From Acidimicrobiaceae bacterium (lineage in GTDB: Bacteria; Actinomycetota; Acidimicrobiia; Acidimicrobiales; Ilumatobacteraceae), in assembly GCA_947450115.1 (NCBI GenBank), contig CANFUE010000008.1, positions 1-64,000 on the forward strand: a stretch of 64,000 nucleotides of DNA, written 5' to 3'. Below, one piece after another: positions 45,248 to 53,735 of this stretch (the stretch's first letter is position 1; every line of letters begins with the position of its first letter). The notes beneath the pieces were generated by a model. The model was not told the DNA's origin and did not search any database. It worked only from the letters and a program-made list of their open reading frames with translations. The position numbers were made by a program, and so were the translations under genes.

Positions 45248-48139
45248 TTAAGATGACTGATAGTGGGCTTCAGCGTATTGCTCTAGTGGGGCGCAACTGC
45301 AGACGAGATTGCGATCTCCAGATGCAGCGTCGATACGCGAAACGGGCGGAAAATAGCTTCTGGCGAGTCCGGTGACGCTGGGGTAGAGGGCCGTACTGCG
45401 ACTGTATTGACGCGTCCATTCACCCGCAACATCAACAACCGTGTGTGGTGCAAATCGTAATGGTGAATCTTCGACGCTGATGAAAGCGTTCTCAATGTCT
45501 TTAATTTCTTGTCTGATGAGCAACATCGCATCACAGAATCTTTCTATTTCACAGAGCGATTCGCTTTCCGTTGGTTCCACCATGAGTGTTCCTGCGACCG
45601 GGAAACTGATGGTGGGAGCATGAAAACCAAGATCCATTAGTCGCTTAGCAACATCGTCCACAGTAACTCCTGTTGATTTAGTAAGTGGTCTGAGGTCGAG
45701 AATGCATTCGTGGGCCACTCGCTGGTTCTTCCCTGTGAACAAAACTGGGAAAGCATCACCCAATTTTTTGGCGATGTAATTGGCGTGCAATATGGCGCGC
45801 TCAGTTGCATAGCGCAATTGGTGCGGACCCATTGTGCTGATGTACATCCAGGGGATGGGCAATATCCCTGCAGATCCAAATGGTGCCCCAGAGACTGGCC
45901 CAACCAATGGGGTTTCTCTCGTTTTAGGCGAGTTGTATTGGTGTATTGCAGGCAAGAACGAGGCGAGATGACTTTTCACAGCCACTGGTCCTACTCCTGG
46001 GCCTCCTCCACCATGGGGTATGCAGAAAGTCTTATGCAAGTTGAGGTGGCTCACATCGGCGCCGAATTTTCCGGGTTGCGCCAACCCAACTAGTGCATTG
46101 AGGTTCGCACCGTCTACATACACCTGTCCACCGTGAGAATGAATAAGAGCACAGATGTCGGTGACTCCTGTTTCAAATACACCGTGGGTAGATGGATACG
46201 TAATCATGAGTGCTGCAAGATCATGTGAATATTGAATACATAGTTCTTCGAGGTGGCCTACATCTACGTTTCCTTCGTCATCGCACTTCACAACATGTAC
46301 CTTCATGCCTGCCATGACGGCGCTTGCTGCATTGGTGCCGTGAGCGCTCGAGGGGATAAGGCATATGTTGCGGTGGGATTCATTTCGTGAATGGTGATAT
46401 GCGCGGATAGCCAAGAGTCCTGCGAACTCTCCTTGACTACCAGCATTGGGCTGCAAGCTGATTGCGTCGTATCCAGTAATTGAACAGAGCCATTTCTCTA
46501 ATTGGTCAATGAGCTCTCGCGACCCCAACTGCGTGTGCACTGGGGCAAAGGGATGAATATTGGCAAATTGGGGCCAGGTAATGGGTTCCATTTGCGAAGT
46601 GGCATTGAGTTTCATGGTGCAAGAGCCGAGTGGAATCATGGTTCGATCTAGAGCGAGGTCTTTGTCGGCTAAGTGCCGCAAGTAGCGCAACATTTCATGT
46701 TCAGTTCGATAGTCGGTGAACGCGCGGTGGTTGAGGAATAAATCTTGGCGGATTTCTTTGAAACATGACTCGACTTCGGTCGACCAAAGATTCTGTATTT
46801 CTCCTGCACAGCCAAAAAAACCAGCAAGAGTATTGAGATCTTCAATAGTCATAGTTTCATCGATGGAAATCCCCACTTCATTTGGTGAGGTATGTCGTAG
46901 GAACCATTCATCTTTGGAAACGGTGGAAACAAGCGCAGCAGCATCACCGCCGCGTGGTACCACGGTTAATGTGTCGAACCATGTTTCGTTGGTAACGGTG
47001 TGCCCGGCACTCATGAGTGCTGTTCTCAAAACAGAAGTGTAAGAGTGAACGCGTAAGGCGATCTTTTGTAGTCCTTCTCTGCCATGCCAAGATCCGTAAA
47101 AGCCCGCAATATTGGCAAGGAGAACTTGAGCGGTGCAGATGTTCGATGTCGCTTTTTCTCTGCGGATATGTTGCTCGCGAGTTTGTAACGCAAGACGTAG
47201 CGCTGGTCGACCTTCGGTGTCGGTGCTGACTCCTACGAGTCGACCAGGCAACGAACGAGAGAATTCAGATTTTGTTGCAATAAATGCGGCGTGAGGGCCG
47301 CCCATTCCTAACGGCACTCCAAATCGTTGTGAAGTTCCAATGGCAATGTCGACACCGAGTTGTCCGACTGGCGTTGCGATACAGGAATACAGGAGATCAA
47401 CTGCAGCGATACTGACTGCTTTGTGTGCGGCCATATTTGCAGCGAAGGTGGCGATTTCCTCATCATGAAGAACATGACCACTGACGCCTGGAACGGAAAT
47501 GAGTCCACCAAAATACTCTTGTGATTGCGTGAGGTCGAGATTTCCAACTTGAAGTTTGATTCCTATGGGTTCAGCTCGTGTTTGCAATACAGCAAGAGTT
47601 TGTGGCAGCACGTCTTCATGAACGTAAAAGACATTCGATTCCGACAATGAAATACGGTGTGCCATCGCCATTGCCTCTGCTGCAGCAGTTGCCTCATCAA
47701 GCAGCGATGCATTGGCGATGTCGTATCCACATATTTCAGAAACCATTGTTTGGTAGTTCAGAAGCGCCTCGAGGCGACCTTGTGAAATTTCTGGTTGGTA
47801 GGGCGTGTATGCGGTGTACCAAGCAGGATTTTCTAAGACATTGCGTTGAATAACTGGTGGAGTGATGGTTCCGAAGTACCCCATTCCAATCGCGCTACGA
47901 CCCACTATGTTTTTGTTTGCTAGTTCCAATAATGCCTGAGTGGCGTCACGTTCAGATAGTGCCTCAGGAAGTTCGAGGGGAGTATGGAGAGCAATATTGT
48001 TGGGAACAATTTCCGCACAGAGGGCATCCAAACTGCTGCTTCCCACAGCATCGAGCATGACCCGTAGATTTTTTTCATTTTCAGAAATGTGGCGAAACGC
48101 AAAAATATCTTGCGCGAAATGCGACGGTGACAACTTCAT
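45248..48139 (-). CDS. gcvP: Glycine dehydrogenase (glycine cleavage P protein), fused form
   Basis: 963 residues from ATG 48139, preceded by a GGAG site. The open frame continues upstream to 48265 but that stretch is riboswitch RNA. FAFRHISENEK at the N-terminus, GYFGTITPPVIQRNVLENPAWYTAYTPYQPEISQGRLEALLN, LGSCTMKLNATSQM and the PLP lysine in SHLNLHKTFCIPHGGGGPG (~700-718) mark a full-length GcvP with both halves in one chain. It decarboxylates glycine onto GcvH lipoamide. Controlled by the tandem glycine riboswitch. Confidence 0.96.
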   Translation of the reverse strand: MKLSPSHFAQDIFAFRHISENEKNLRVMLDAVGSSSLDALCAEIVPNNIALHTPLELPEALSERDATQALLELANKNIVGRSAIGMGYFGTITPPVIQRNVLENPAWYTAYTPYQPEISQGRLEALLNYQTMVSEICGYDIANASLLDEATAAAEAMAMAHRISLSESNVFYVHEDVLPQTLAVLQTRAEPIGIKLQVGNLDLTQSQEYFGGLISVPGVSGHVLHDEEIATFAANMAAHKAVSIAAVDLLYSCIATPVGQLGVDIAIGTSQRFGVPLGMGGPHAAFIATKSEFSRSLPGRLVGVSTDTEGRPALRLALQTREQHIRREKATSNICTAQVLLANIAGFYGSWHGREGLQKIALRVHSYTSVLRTALMSAGHTVTNETWFDTLTVVPRGGDAAALVSTVSKDEWFLRHTSPNEVGISIDETMTIEDLNTLAGFFGCAGEIQNLWSTEVESCFKEIRQDLFLNHRAFTDYRTEHEMLRYLRHLADKDLALDRTMIPLGSCTMKLNATSQMEPITWPQFANIHPFAPVHTQLGSRELIDQLEKWLCSITGYDAISLQPNAGSQGEFAGLLAIRAYHHSRNESHRNICLIPSSAHGTNAASAVMAGMKVHVVKCDDEGNVDVGHLEELCIQYSHDLAALMITYPSTHGVFETGVTDICALIHSHGGQVYVDGANLNALVGLAQPGKFGADVSHLNLHKTFCIPHGGGGPGVGPVAVKSHLASFLPAIHQYNSPKTRETPLVGPVSGAPFGSAGILPIPWMYISTMGPHQLRYATERAILHANYIAKKLGDAFPVLFTGKNQRVAHECILDLRPLTKSTGVTVDDVAKRLMDLGFHAPTISFPVAGTLMVEPTESESLCEIERFCDAMLLIRQEIKDIENAFISVEDSPLRFAPHTVVDVAGEWTRQYSRSTALYPSVTGLARSYFPPVSRIDAASGDRNLVCSCAPLEQYAEAHYQSS

Positions 48140-48145
48140 ATAGAG

Positions 48146-48150
48146 CTCCA
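48146..48150 (-). promoter_or_regulatory. Shine-Dalgarno deciding the gcvP start
   Basis: Minus-strand TGGAG lies 6 nt before ATG 48139, supporting that start over the open frame that runs back into the riboswitch. Confidence 0.55.
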
Positions 48151-48185
48151 GTTTCAGCAGCGTGCTGTTCTTTTTAGGTACGTTA

Positions 48186-48209
48186 AAAACGGTGAACAGC
48201 CCCCGCTGT
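48186..48209 (-). terminator. Candidate riboswitch expression-platform hairpin
   Basis: Minus-strand ACAGC-GGGG-GCTGT (48209-48196) followed after 6 nt by TTTTT (48190-48186). The ACAGC arm is also the 3' strand of the aptamer-2 P1 stem, so glycine binding would break the hairpin. The stem is only 5 bp and the T-run is offset, so this is tentative. Confidence 0.4.
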
Positions 48210-48412
48210 CTGGGAACCTGAGAGCTTCGCGAAAATATTTCGCTTTCCCCGTCGGTGGTGAACATGCAATGTCTGCATGCACACTCTTTCCAGCGTGTGA
48301 GTTTCTCGCCGGTCCTTTGGCCTGAGAGGTTCCGGGGCGGTTGCTCCTTCGGCGACTCTTGAACCGCACATCAATGAGGTCCGATACAAGAATTCTCTCC
48401 CAGCGAGAGTGT
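48190..48412 (-). promoter_or_regulatory. Tandem glycine riboswitch upstream of gcvP
   Basis: Read on minus, aptamer 1 begins CTCTCGCTGGGAGAG (near 48412-48395), has GCCGAAGGAGCAACCGCC and ends CTCTCAGGCCAAAGGACCGG (near 48328-48308). Aptamer 2 begins CGCTGGAAAGAGTG (48295-48282), has CACCGACGGGGAAAGC, and ends GCTCTCAGGTTCCC-AGACAGC (48225-48205). These are the gcvT-motif (glycine) consensus blocks, twice, with a short linker. Distance to the gcvP ATG is about 50 nt. Such elements usually switch gcv genes on when glycine is high. Confidence 0.93.
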
Positions 48413-48432
48413 GATTAAGTTGTGAGATCAAC

Positions 48433-49590
48433 CTAGTTGATGCGTTCTGATTTCTCGTGCTCATAAGCAGCAATTGCGTTCAATTGTGCACCCAGGGTGG
48501 CATCGACCCAACGTGAGCCTGCCCCGACAATTTTGTCGTAACTTTGCTGCGGGGTGCGTAATTGATCTTGGAAGTGTGGCATCACGCTCTCGGCGAAGAG
48601 TTCGTAACTGCGCTTGGTAGCTCCCCAATCGGCGAGATCAGCACCTAAAAACAGGTAAGTGCCGAATCCGCCAGTTTTCTCTTCCAGACGTGCGAGTTGT
48701 GCAATTGCCATCTCTGGCGTTCCGATCACCATGCGACCTGTCTCATTGGCAAAGGTAACGAAATCGTCGAAGTCGCTCGGTGGAGGAGGATCGTTGGGGT
48801 CGCCTATGGGGATGATGTGAGAGAGATACTCAAAGACCCATTGCAATCCATAACGACAGTTCTCGCGAGCTTGCTTTTCGGTCTCAGCAATATGCATCGG
48901 ACCCATGAGGCGCCATTGGTCTCGGGTAACAGAATGTCCGTGACGTGAGGCTTCATCTTGCCAAACGGAGTAGTTGTAATCGAGAACTTGAAACGCCGCT
49001 GGCTCGGTAGCGGCAATAGAAAGAAGTCCAGTACCGTATTTTCCTGCAAGTTTTGACCCAGAAGGCGAAAGTGATGAAGCGACAGCAACGGGGAACTGTG
49101 AGTAGGGCTTCATCTGCAGTACGGCTTCTTCACAAGTAAACCAGTCGGTGTGCTTCGTAACTGTTTCTCCGGCGAACAAGCGCATCATTACATCGAAGGC
49201 TTCCTCCATACGTGGGCGCTGGCGATCGGCAGGTATGCCCAACATGGCTGCGTCGCTTGTTAGTTGTCCTGGCCCAGCACCAAACATCATTCGACCACGA
49301 GTGAGATGATCGAGCATCACGATGCGATCAGCAAGAATGAATGGATGGTGGTAGGGAAGTGAATTGACACCAGTGCCCAATTTGATGTGTTGCGTTCGTT
49401 GACTTGCAGCAGCAATGAACACCTCAGGTGATGCAATGAGTTCCGAACCCGCTGAATGGTGTTCGCCGATCCACGCCTCGTCGTAGCCAAGGGCATCGAG
49501 CCATTGCACAAGTTCAAGATCTCGATGTAATAAAAGAGTGGGGTTGATTCCCGTGCGGTGCATTGGTGGTAAAAAGATGCCAAATTTCAT
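48433..49590 (-). CDS. LLM-class flavin-dependent monooxygenase
   Basis: 385 residues. MKFGIFLPPMHRTGINPTLLLHRDLELVQWLDALGYDEAWIGEHHSAGSELIASPEVFIAAASQRT and IKLGTGVNSLPYHHPFILADRIVMLDHLTRGRMMFGAGPGQL are luciferase-like blocks, resembling limonene 1,2-monooxygenase and alkane-type LLM enzymes using FMN. AGAGGA ribosome site before ATG 49590. It ends just before the gcvP riboswitch begins; no terminator is visible between. Substrate unknown. Confidence 0.82.
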   Translation of the reverse strand: MKFGIFLPPMHRTGINPTLLLHRDLELVQWLDALGYDEAWIGEHHSAGSELIASPEVFIAAASQRTQHIKLGTGVNSLPYHHPFILADRIVMLDHLTRGRMMFGAGPGQLTSDAAMLGIPADRQRPRMEEAFDVMMRLFAGETVTKHTDWFTCEEAVLQMKPYSQFPVAVASSLSPSGSKLAGKYGTGLLSIAATEPAAFQVLDYNYSVWQDEASRHGHSVTRDQWRLMGPMHIAETEKQARENCRYGLQWVFEYLSHIIPIGDPNDPPPPSDFDDFVTFANETGRMVIGTPEMAIAQLARLEEKTGGFGTYLFLGADLADWGATKRSYELFAESVMPHFQDQLRTPQQSYDKIVGAGSRWVDATLGAQLNAIAAYEHEKSERIN

Positions 49591-49620
49591 TGCTTCCTCT
49601 TTTCGGATGGAAAAAGATCT

Positions 49621-50889
49621 CTACACAGAACCGTAGGGGAGAGGGGCCTCGAAGGCAGAGTCTGACGAACGCAACAAGGCTCTTTCTACGGCTTTTTTGA
49701 GGTCATTAATGAACTCATCCACCTTATTCTCGTGCACAACATTGACAGTGAGATGCAGGGAATCGGGTGGTGTTTGCTCGTCGACGAACCATCCGAACTC
49801 TCGTAGTTCGCGGGCCACTAAAAAAACCGAAAGAAGATTCGGATTTTGAGCCCCGATACACAGCAGCGTTGTGTCGGGCTGTGTGCGTAAAACGAGTTCA
49901 GGTATCAATGAAATTTGATGCGCCAATTCGAGTGTTGTCTTGCGTGCCGTCAAGGCGAGTGTACGGTATCCATCGACCCCAAAATATTGGACCAATGCCC
50001 AAGCCGAAGCAATAGGTCCTCCGCTTTTTGTTCCCAAAATTCCCGATGACCCGTACATACCTCCAAGCCAGTTCGTGGTGAGAAAGGTTTGATGCTGCCG
50101 CAGTTCTTTATTGGCGTAAACAATCACTCCGGCACCCTTTGCGCTGTATCCATATTTATGTAAATCAACAGACATCGATGTCACTCCTGAAACAGAAAAA
50201 TTCCATGGCATATCGCGAGGAGCAATAAAGGGGAGAAGCATGCCACCCATGCAAGCATCGACATGGAAGGGGATATCGCGCCGCTGTGCCTCTTTGCCGA
50301 TGAACTCCATGGGGTCGACCACGCCTTGGGGGTATTGTGGAGCAGAGCACACTAGAAGAATTGTGTTTTCATCGCACGCTGCGATCATCGCTTGCTCATC
50401 GGCTCGCCAGTCTGCACCCACCGGTACGCGGCGGCTTTCAATGTTGAAATATGTACAGCCTTTCTCGAGTGCGGCATGGGCTGAAGAGGGAAGGACCACA
50501 TTGAAACCTTGCTCATTGAGCCTTTCAGGGCCACGCTGAGCGATGGCACGCTGGAGGGCGCCATAGACCACGAGAATGAGACTTTCCGTCCCTCCAGAGG
50601 TCATGAAGCCTGCTCCTGATGCAGGAGCTTGTAGCAGTTGCAGCACGAAATCGAGAACATCTTGCTGCATTCTTTTGAGGCTGGGAAAGGCGCCCACGTT
50701 CAGCGCATTTTCATGAGAGAACATGCGATACGCGGTCTCTGAAAGTTGCTGAGCTTCGTCTGAGGCGCTGTAGGTCAAACTGAATGCTTTTCCGTCGCGC
50801 CAACGAACATCATTGACTCGCAATTGCTCTAAGTTGCTCAGAATCATTTGAGCTCTGACACTTAGAGGTTCCTCATGGGGGTTGCTCAT
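49621..50889 (-). CDS. PLP-dependent group II decarboxylase/lyase (S1P-lyase-like)
   Basis: 422 residues. GFMTSGGTESLILVVYGALQRA (~94-115), PFHVDACMGGMLLPF (Asp contacting PLP) and SMSVDLHKYGYSAKGAGVIVY (PLP lysine in DLHKYG) match fold-type I group II decarboxylases and bacterial sphingosine-1-phosphate lyases. The N-terminal membrane anchor of S1P lyase is absent. It could decarboxylate an amino acid or cleave a phospho-amino alcohol; unresolved. TAACCT lies 6 nt before the ATG. Confidence 0.8.
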   Translation of the reverse strand: MSNPHEEPLSVRAQMILSNLEQLRVNDVRWRDGKAFSLTYSASDEAQQLSETAYRMFSHENALNVGAFPSLKRMQQDVLDFVLQLLQAPASGAGFMTSGGTESLILVVYGALQRAIAQRGPERLNEQGFNVVLPSSAHAALEKGCTYFNIESRRVPVGADWRADEQAMIAACDENTILLVCSAPQYPQGVVDPMEFIGKEAQRRDIPFHVDACMGGMLLPFIAPRDMPWNFSVSGVTSMSVDLHKYGYSAKGAGVIVYANKELRQHQTFLTTNWLGGMYGSSGILGTKSGGPIASAWALVQYFGVDGYRTLALTARKTTLELAHQISLIPELVLRTQPDTTLLCIGAQNPNLLSVFLVARELREFGWFVDEQTPPDSLHLTVNVVHENKVDEFINDLKKAVERALLRSSDSAFEAPLPYGSV

Positions 50890-50895
50890 GAGCGC

Positions 50896-50901
50896 AGGTT
50901 A
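50896..50901 (-). promoter_or_regulatory. -10 hexamer (TAACCT) of the PLP lyase gene
   Basis: Minus-strand TAACCT lies 6 nt before ATG 50889. No ribosome site. Confidence 0.55.
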
Positions 50902-50956
50902 GTGGCGACATTACCCATGGTTTTATTTCGTGGATCCTTATTTTACATAAGATTTA

Positions 50957-51337
50957 TTATGGGCGCAGACGCAGAGAACCAATAGGTTCGGCACATTCCA
51001 AAATCCACGTCAACATGTCTCGTAACTCCCGGGCGCTGGGCTGCCTGTTGTCGGCAAGATCCTTCTGAACATCATGAACAGCGCAAGACAATACGTACAA
51101 CGCATCGTGGATGTCATTGAGCTCTTCTCGAGCCATCACCAATTGCTCATCGCTGAGTTGAACTTCGCGGGCCCGTTGGCGTGCCACCCAGTCCCATTGT
51201 CGACACGGCTGGCTGCAATACGCGCGGGGTCGACCAGGGCCAGAGCGTTCCTGGAGCACCCGTCGACACCACCGACAGCGTGGTCCGTCGGGTGTTGCCT
51301 TGCGCTGCCACTGCTGGTCACGGGGTAATTTCGTCAT
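50957..51337 (-). CDS. Small actinobacterial zinc-motif protein with GPGRPR hook
   Basis: 126 residues. Basic N-terminal half has PRCRWCRRVLQERSGPGRPRAYCSQPCRQ: two CxxC/CxxxC pairs around an AT-hook-like GPGRPR core, then a helical QWDWVARQRAREVQ. The C-terminal half (60-126) is helical. The Cys4/GRPR arrangement is common in small actinobacterial proteins of unknown role and suggests nucleic-acid binding. A CATAAT element lies 6 nt upstream. Confidence 0.6.
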   Translation of the reverse strand: MTKLPRDQQWQRKATPDGPRCRWCRRVLQERSGPGRPRAYCSQPCRQWDWVARQRAREVQLSDEQLVMAREELNDIHDALYVLSCAVHDVQKDLADNRQPSARELRDMLTWILECAEPIGSLRLRP

Positions 51338-51384
51338 GACGAAATTATGGCATATTTTTCAAAATATTTGAGAGACTGATCAAG

Positions 51385-52482
51385 ATGTCTTCTCCATTCG
51401 CCACCACTCGAAGTTTTGCCTCCGACAATTTCGCTGGCGTGCATCCAGCGGTCATGGCGAATCTGCAAGCGGCAAACCTAGGCCACGCCGTTGCCTATGG
51501 CGGCGATGTTTTCACCTCCGATGCTGAAGAACAATTCGAGAGAATTTTTGGTGCCGGCACTAAAGCTTTTTTTGTCTTTGGTGGAACTGGTGGAAACGTT
51601 TTTGCGTTATCTAGTTTGTGTGGTCCAGGAGATGCGGTTCTTTGCAGTCAATGGTCGCACTTGCATATTGATGAAACAGGTGCACCTGAACGTGCGGGAA
51701 TAAAATTATTGGCCGTTCCCAGTGCAGATGCAAAAGTAACGACGAAAGACATTGAACGAGTTGCCGGTGATTTGGGCGTGATGCACCATGCTCAACCTCG
51801 TGTGGTGTCTCTTACCCAACCCACGGAGTTAGGCACGCTCTATACCCCAGAGGAAATTGAGCAGTTGTGCTTGTGTGCTCATGAGCATGGCTTGCTCGTG
51901 CATATGGATGGTGCACGTATTGCAAACGCAACTGCGGCATTGGGCGGAATTGCATCGGTGCGCTCATTCACCGTCGATGCAGGTGTAGACGTGCTCACTT
52001 TTGGTGGAACTAAGAATGGATTGATGTACGGAGAAGCAGTTCTTTACTTTCCTCAAGGAGCAGCGCGCGCACATACATACAAAGATTTTTCACAGGAAAA
52101 TGCTCTGCGGGCTTTGCGGTACGCGCCCTATGCGCGCAAGCAAACCACACAGCTACCTTCTAAAATGCGTTTTGTTTCCGCCCAATTTGCCGCAGTGCTG
52201 AACAATGACCTGTGGGTGCAACTAGGTGCATCGGCCAATGAAGCTTCAGCCTCTTTGTTCGAAGCTGTGCATGCAATTACGTCATTGGGTCTCACTCACT
52301 CACCTGGTGTAAACAGCCTCTACCCCACTGTTGCTCCTGAGCACGCCGACCAATTGCGAGAGGTTTCGTTTTTTTGGGACTGGGATACAACGCAACATCG
52401 CGTGCGCTGGATGACCTCGTGGGACACCGAGCAAAGCGATGTGGGTGCCTTCGCTGAAGCCGTTTACCGAATAGTAACTTAA
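51385..52482 (+). CDS. Low-specificity L-threonine aldolase family enzyme
   Basis: 365 residues. SFASDNFAGVHPAVMANLQAAN, FFVFGGTGGNVFALSSL, HLHIDETGAP, RVVSLTQPTELGTLYTPEE, VHMDGARIANA (Asp of PLP) and DVLTFGGTKNGLMYGEAVLYF (PLP Lys in GGTKNG) are the beta-eliminating lyase/threonine aldolase pattern. It splits L-threonine or allo-threonine into glycine and acetaldehyde. Glycine could feed the cleavage system encoded nearby. Sequence alone cannot exclude a related aldolase. Confidence 0.85.
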   Translation: MSSPFATTRSFASDNFAGVHPAVMANLQAANLGHAVAYGGDVFTSDAEEQFERIFGAGTKAFFVFGGTGGNVFALSSLCGPGDAVLCSQWSHLHIDETGAPERAGIKLLAVPSADAKVTTKDIERVAGDLGVMHHAQPRVVSLTQPTELGTLYTPEEIEQLCLCAHEHGLLVHMDGARIANATAALGGIASVRSFTVDAGVDVLTFGGTKNGLMYGEAVLYFPQGAARAHTYKDFSQENALRALRYAPYARKQTTQLPSKMRFVSAQFAAVLNNDLWVQLGASANEASASLFEAVHAITSLGLTHSPGVNSLYPTVAPEHADQLREVSFFWDWDTTQHRVRWMTSWDTEQSDVGAFAEAVYRIVT

Positions 52483-52497
52483 TGCGCAATGACTTAA

Positions 52498-52526
52498 TTG
52501 ACTGTTGAGTTAGATGTGGGTACACT
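52498..52526 (+). promoter_or_regulatory. Sigma-70-type promoter of whiB
   Basis: TTGACT (52498-52503), a 17-nt spacer, then TACACT (52521-52526). It is the best -35/-10 pair noticed. The transcript would start near 52533 with a leader of about 30 nt before ATG 52565. Confidence 0.7.
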
Positions 52527-52564
52527 CTCGGAGTGGAGTTTGGCACTACATCGGGGGGTGTGTG

Positions 52565-52870
52565 ATGGCGGCAGTGGAATCATATTCGCGGCGAGATTTT
52601 GCTGTTGAAAAATGGATGAACGAAGGCGCATGTCGAGGACTCACTACGGTGTTTTTCCCTCCTGCAGCTGAACGACCACAATCGCGTTTGCGCCGTGAGT
52701 CAATGGCTCGAGAAGTATGCAAATCGTGCAACGTCCTCGACACGTGTCGTAGCTTCGCGCGAGAGAATCATGAATACGGTTTCTGGGGCGGGGAATCTGA
52801 AGAAGAGCGCCACGCAGCTGGTTTTCACCTCATTGCGCCAATAGGTGTTCGTTCACGCGCTGCAGGCTGA
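52565..52870 (+). CDS. whiB: WhiB-family iron-sulfur regulator
   Basis: 101 residues from ATG 52565. Four cysteines in the WhiB order: GACRG, VCKSCNVLDTC, then the G[I/V/W]WGG turn as YGFWGGESEEERHAAG. These bind a [4Fe-4S] cluster and the family contacts the primary sigma factor. WhiB proteins exist only in actinobacteria and their phages. Which member (WhiB1 to WhiB7) is not clear. In-frame starts upstream (52514) would cover the -10 box. Its 3' end overlaps prmA by 41 bp. Confidence 0.93.
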   Translation: MAAVESYSRRDFAVEKWMNEGACRGLTTVFFPPAAERPQSRLRRESMAREVCKSCNVLDTCRSFARENHEYGFWGGESEEERHAAGFHLIAPIGVRSRAAG

Positions 52871-53735
52871 CTGCAACCCACCCGTCTATTTCTCTCCTGG
52901 CGATATAACGAAAACCAATTTTCTCATAGCACGAAATGATGTCGGACTCCCGCGTTGTGGTGAATCCACTTAAGAAGAGATAACCATTTTCGTGAACTGC
53001 ATCACCGATGATGACAGACCCTTCAAGTAATACCGGGGCCAAGATATTTGCCAAGACGTGCAAATAGGTGCCAGTGATGCACTCAAGACCACCTTGCTGA
53101 CAAGTAAATAATTCTTCTACCCCATTGAGTTGAGCATTGAAGTTGCTGGCTTCAATCGCGGTTGCTGCGAGATCAATCCCATGGGCGGATCCACCCAATT
53201 TTTTTAACAACGCAACGCTGAGTACGCCCGAGCCACAACCGATATCAAGGATGTGAGGAAAATCGCCGGTCATCTTCAAATTGTCGAATGCCAAGTTGAG
53301 AGTTGCTTGAGTGGTGGGATGATCTCCCATACCAAATGATCCATACGGCTCGATGAAAACAGGCAGGAGTGACGGATTCGAATGATCAAATTGATCCCTC
53401 TTCCACTGTGGAATGAGCGCAATGGTTTCAACAACTGTCGTTGTGGCGAATTGGCGCCAGGTGTTCGCAACGTCTGCTTGCTGGACGTACAAACGCACGG
53501 GCCATACGTGTAACTTATTTGCTTCAGTTCCGTATTGCTCTGTGTGCGCTTTCCATTGGCTCACGGGGTCTACACCGAGATGCGTGCGAACGATAGGTGT
53601 GAGGTCACCCTCTAATACTTCAACTGCCTGGGCGCCGCAAGACCACAAAGCATCACTCACAATTTCGATAAATTCTTCGTCTACTAAAATCTCAAGAAGA
53701 ATGTTTTCATCCGTTCGTGACGAAGACTCACTCAT
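52830..53735 (-). CDS. prmA: Ribosomal protein L11 methyltransferase family
   Basis: 301 residues. PYGSFGMGDHPTTQATLNLAFDNL (~128-151), ILDIGCGSGVLSVALLKKLG (SAM motif I), GIDLAATAIEASNFNAQLNG and VLANILAPVLL (N-I-L-A) are PrmA blocks. It trimethylates lysine/amino groups of L11. The family GTG at GxHPTT reads GMGDHPTT here. Convergent overlap with whiB; the gamma-CA stop overlaps its start by 8 bp. Confidence 0.88.
   Translation of the reverse strand: MSESSSRTDENILLEILVDEEFIEIVSDALWSCGAQAVEVLEGDLTPIVRTHLGVDPVSQWKAHTEQYGTEANKLHVWPVRLYVQQADVANTWRQFATTTVVETIALIPQWKRDQFDHSNPSLLPVFIEPYGSFGMGDHPTTQATLNLAFDNLKMTGDFPHILDIGCGSGVLSVALLKKLGGSAHGIDLAATAIEASNFNAQLNGVEELFTCQQGGLECITGTYLHVLANILAPVLLEGSVIIGDAVHENGYLFLSGFTTTRESDIISCYEKIGFRYIARREIDGWVAVSLQRVNEHLLAQ

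Noticed and set aside
48140-48265. N-terminal extension of gcvP (42 extra residues)
   Set aside because: The extra stretch is the second glycine aptamer and its platform. ATG 48139 has an SD site and matches the GcvP N-terminus.
50920-50955. AT-rich inverted repeat after the PLP lyase promoter region as a terminator
   Set aside because: Only about 5 bp of stem (CTTAT with ATAAG) and no GC-rich core.
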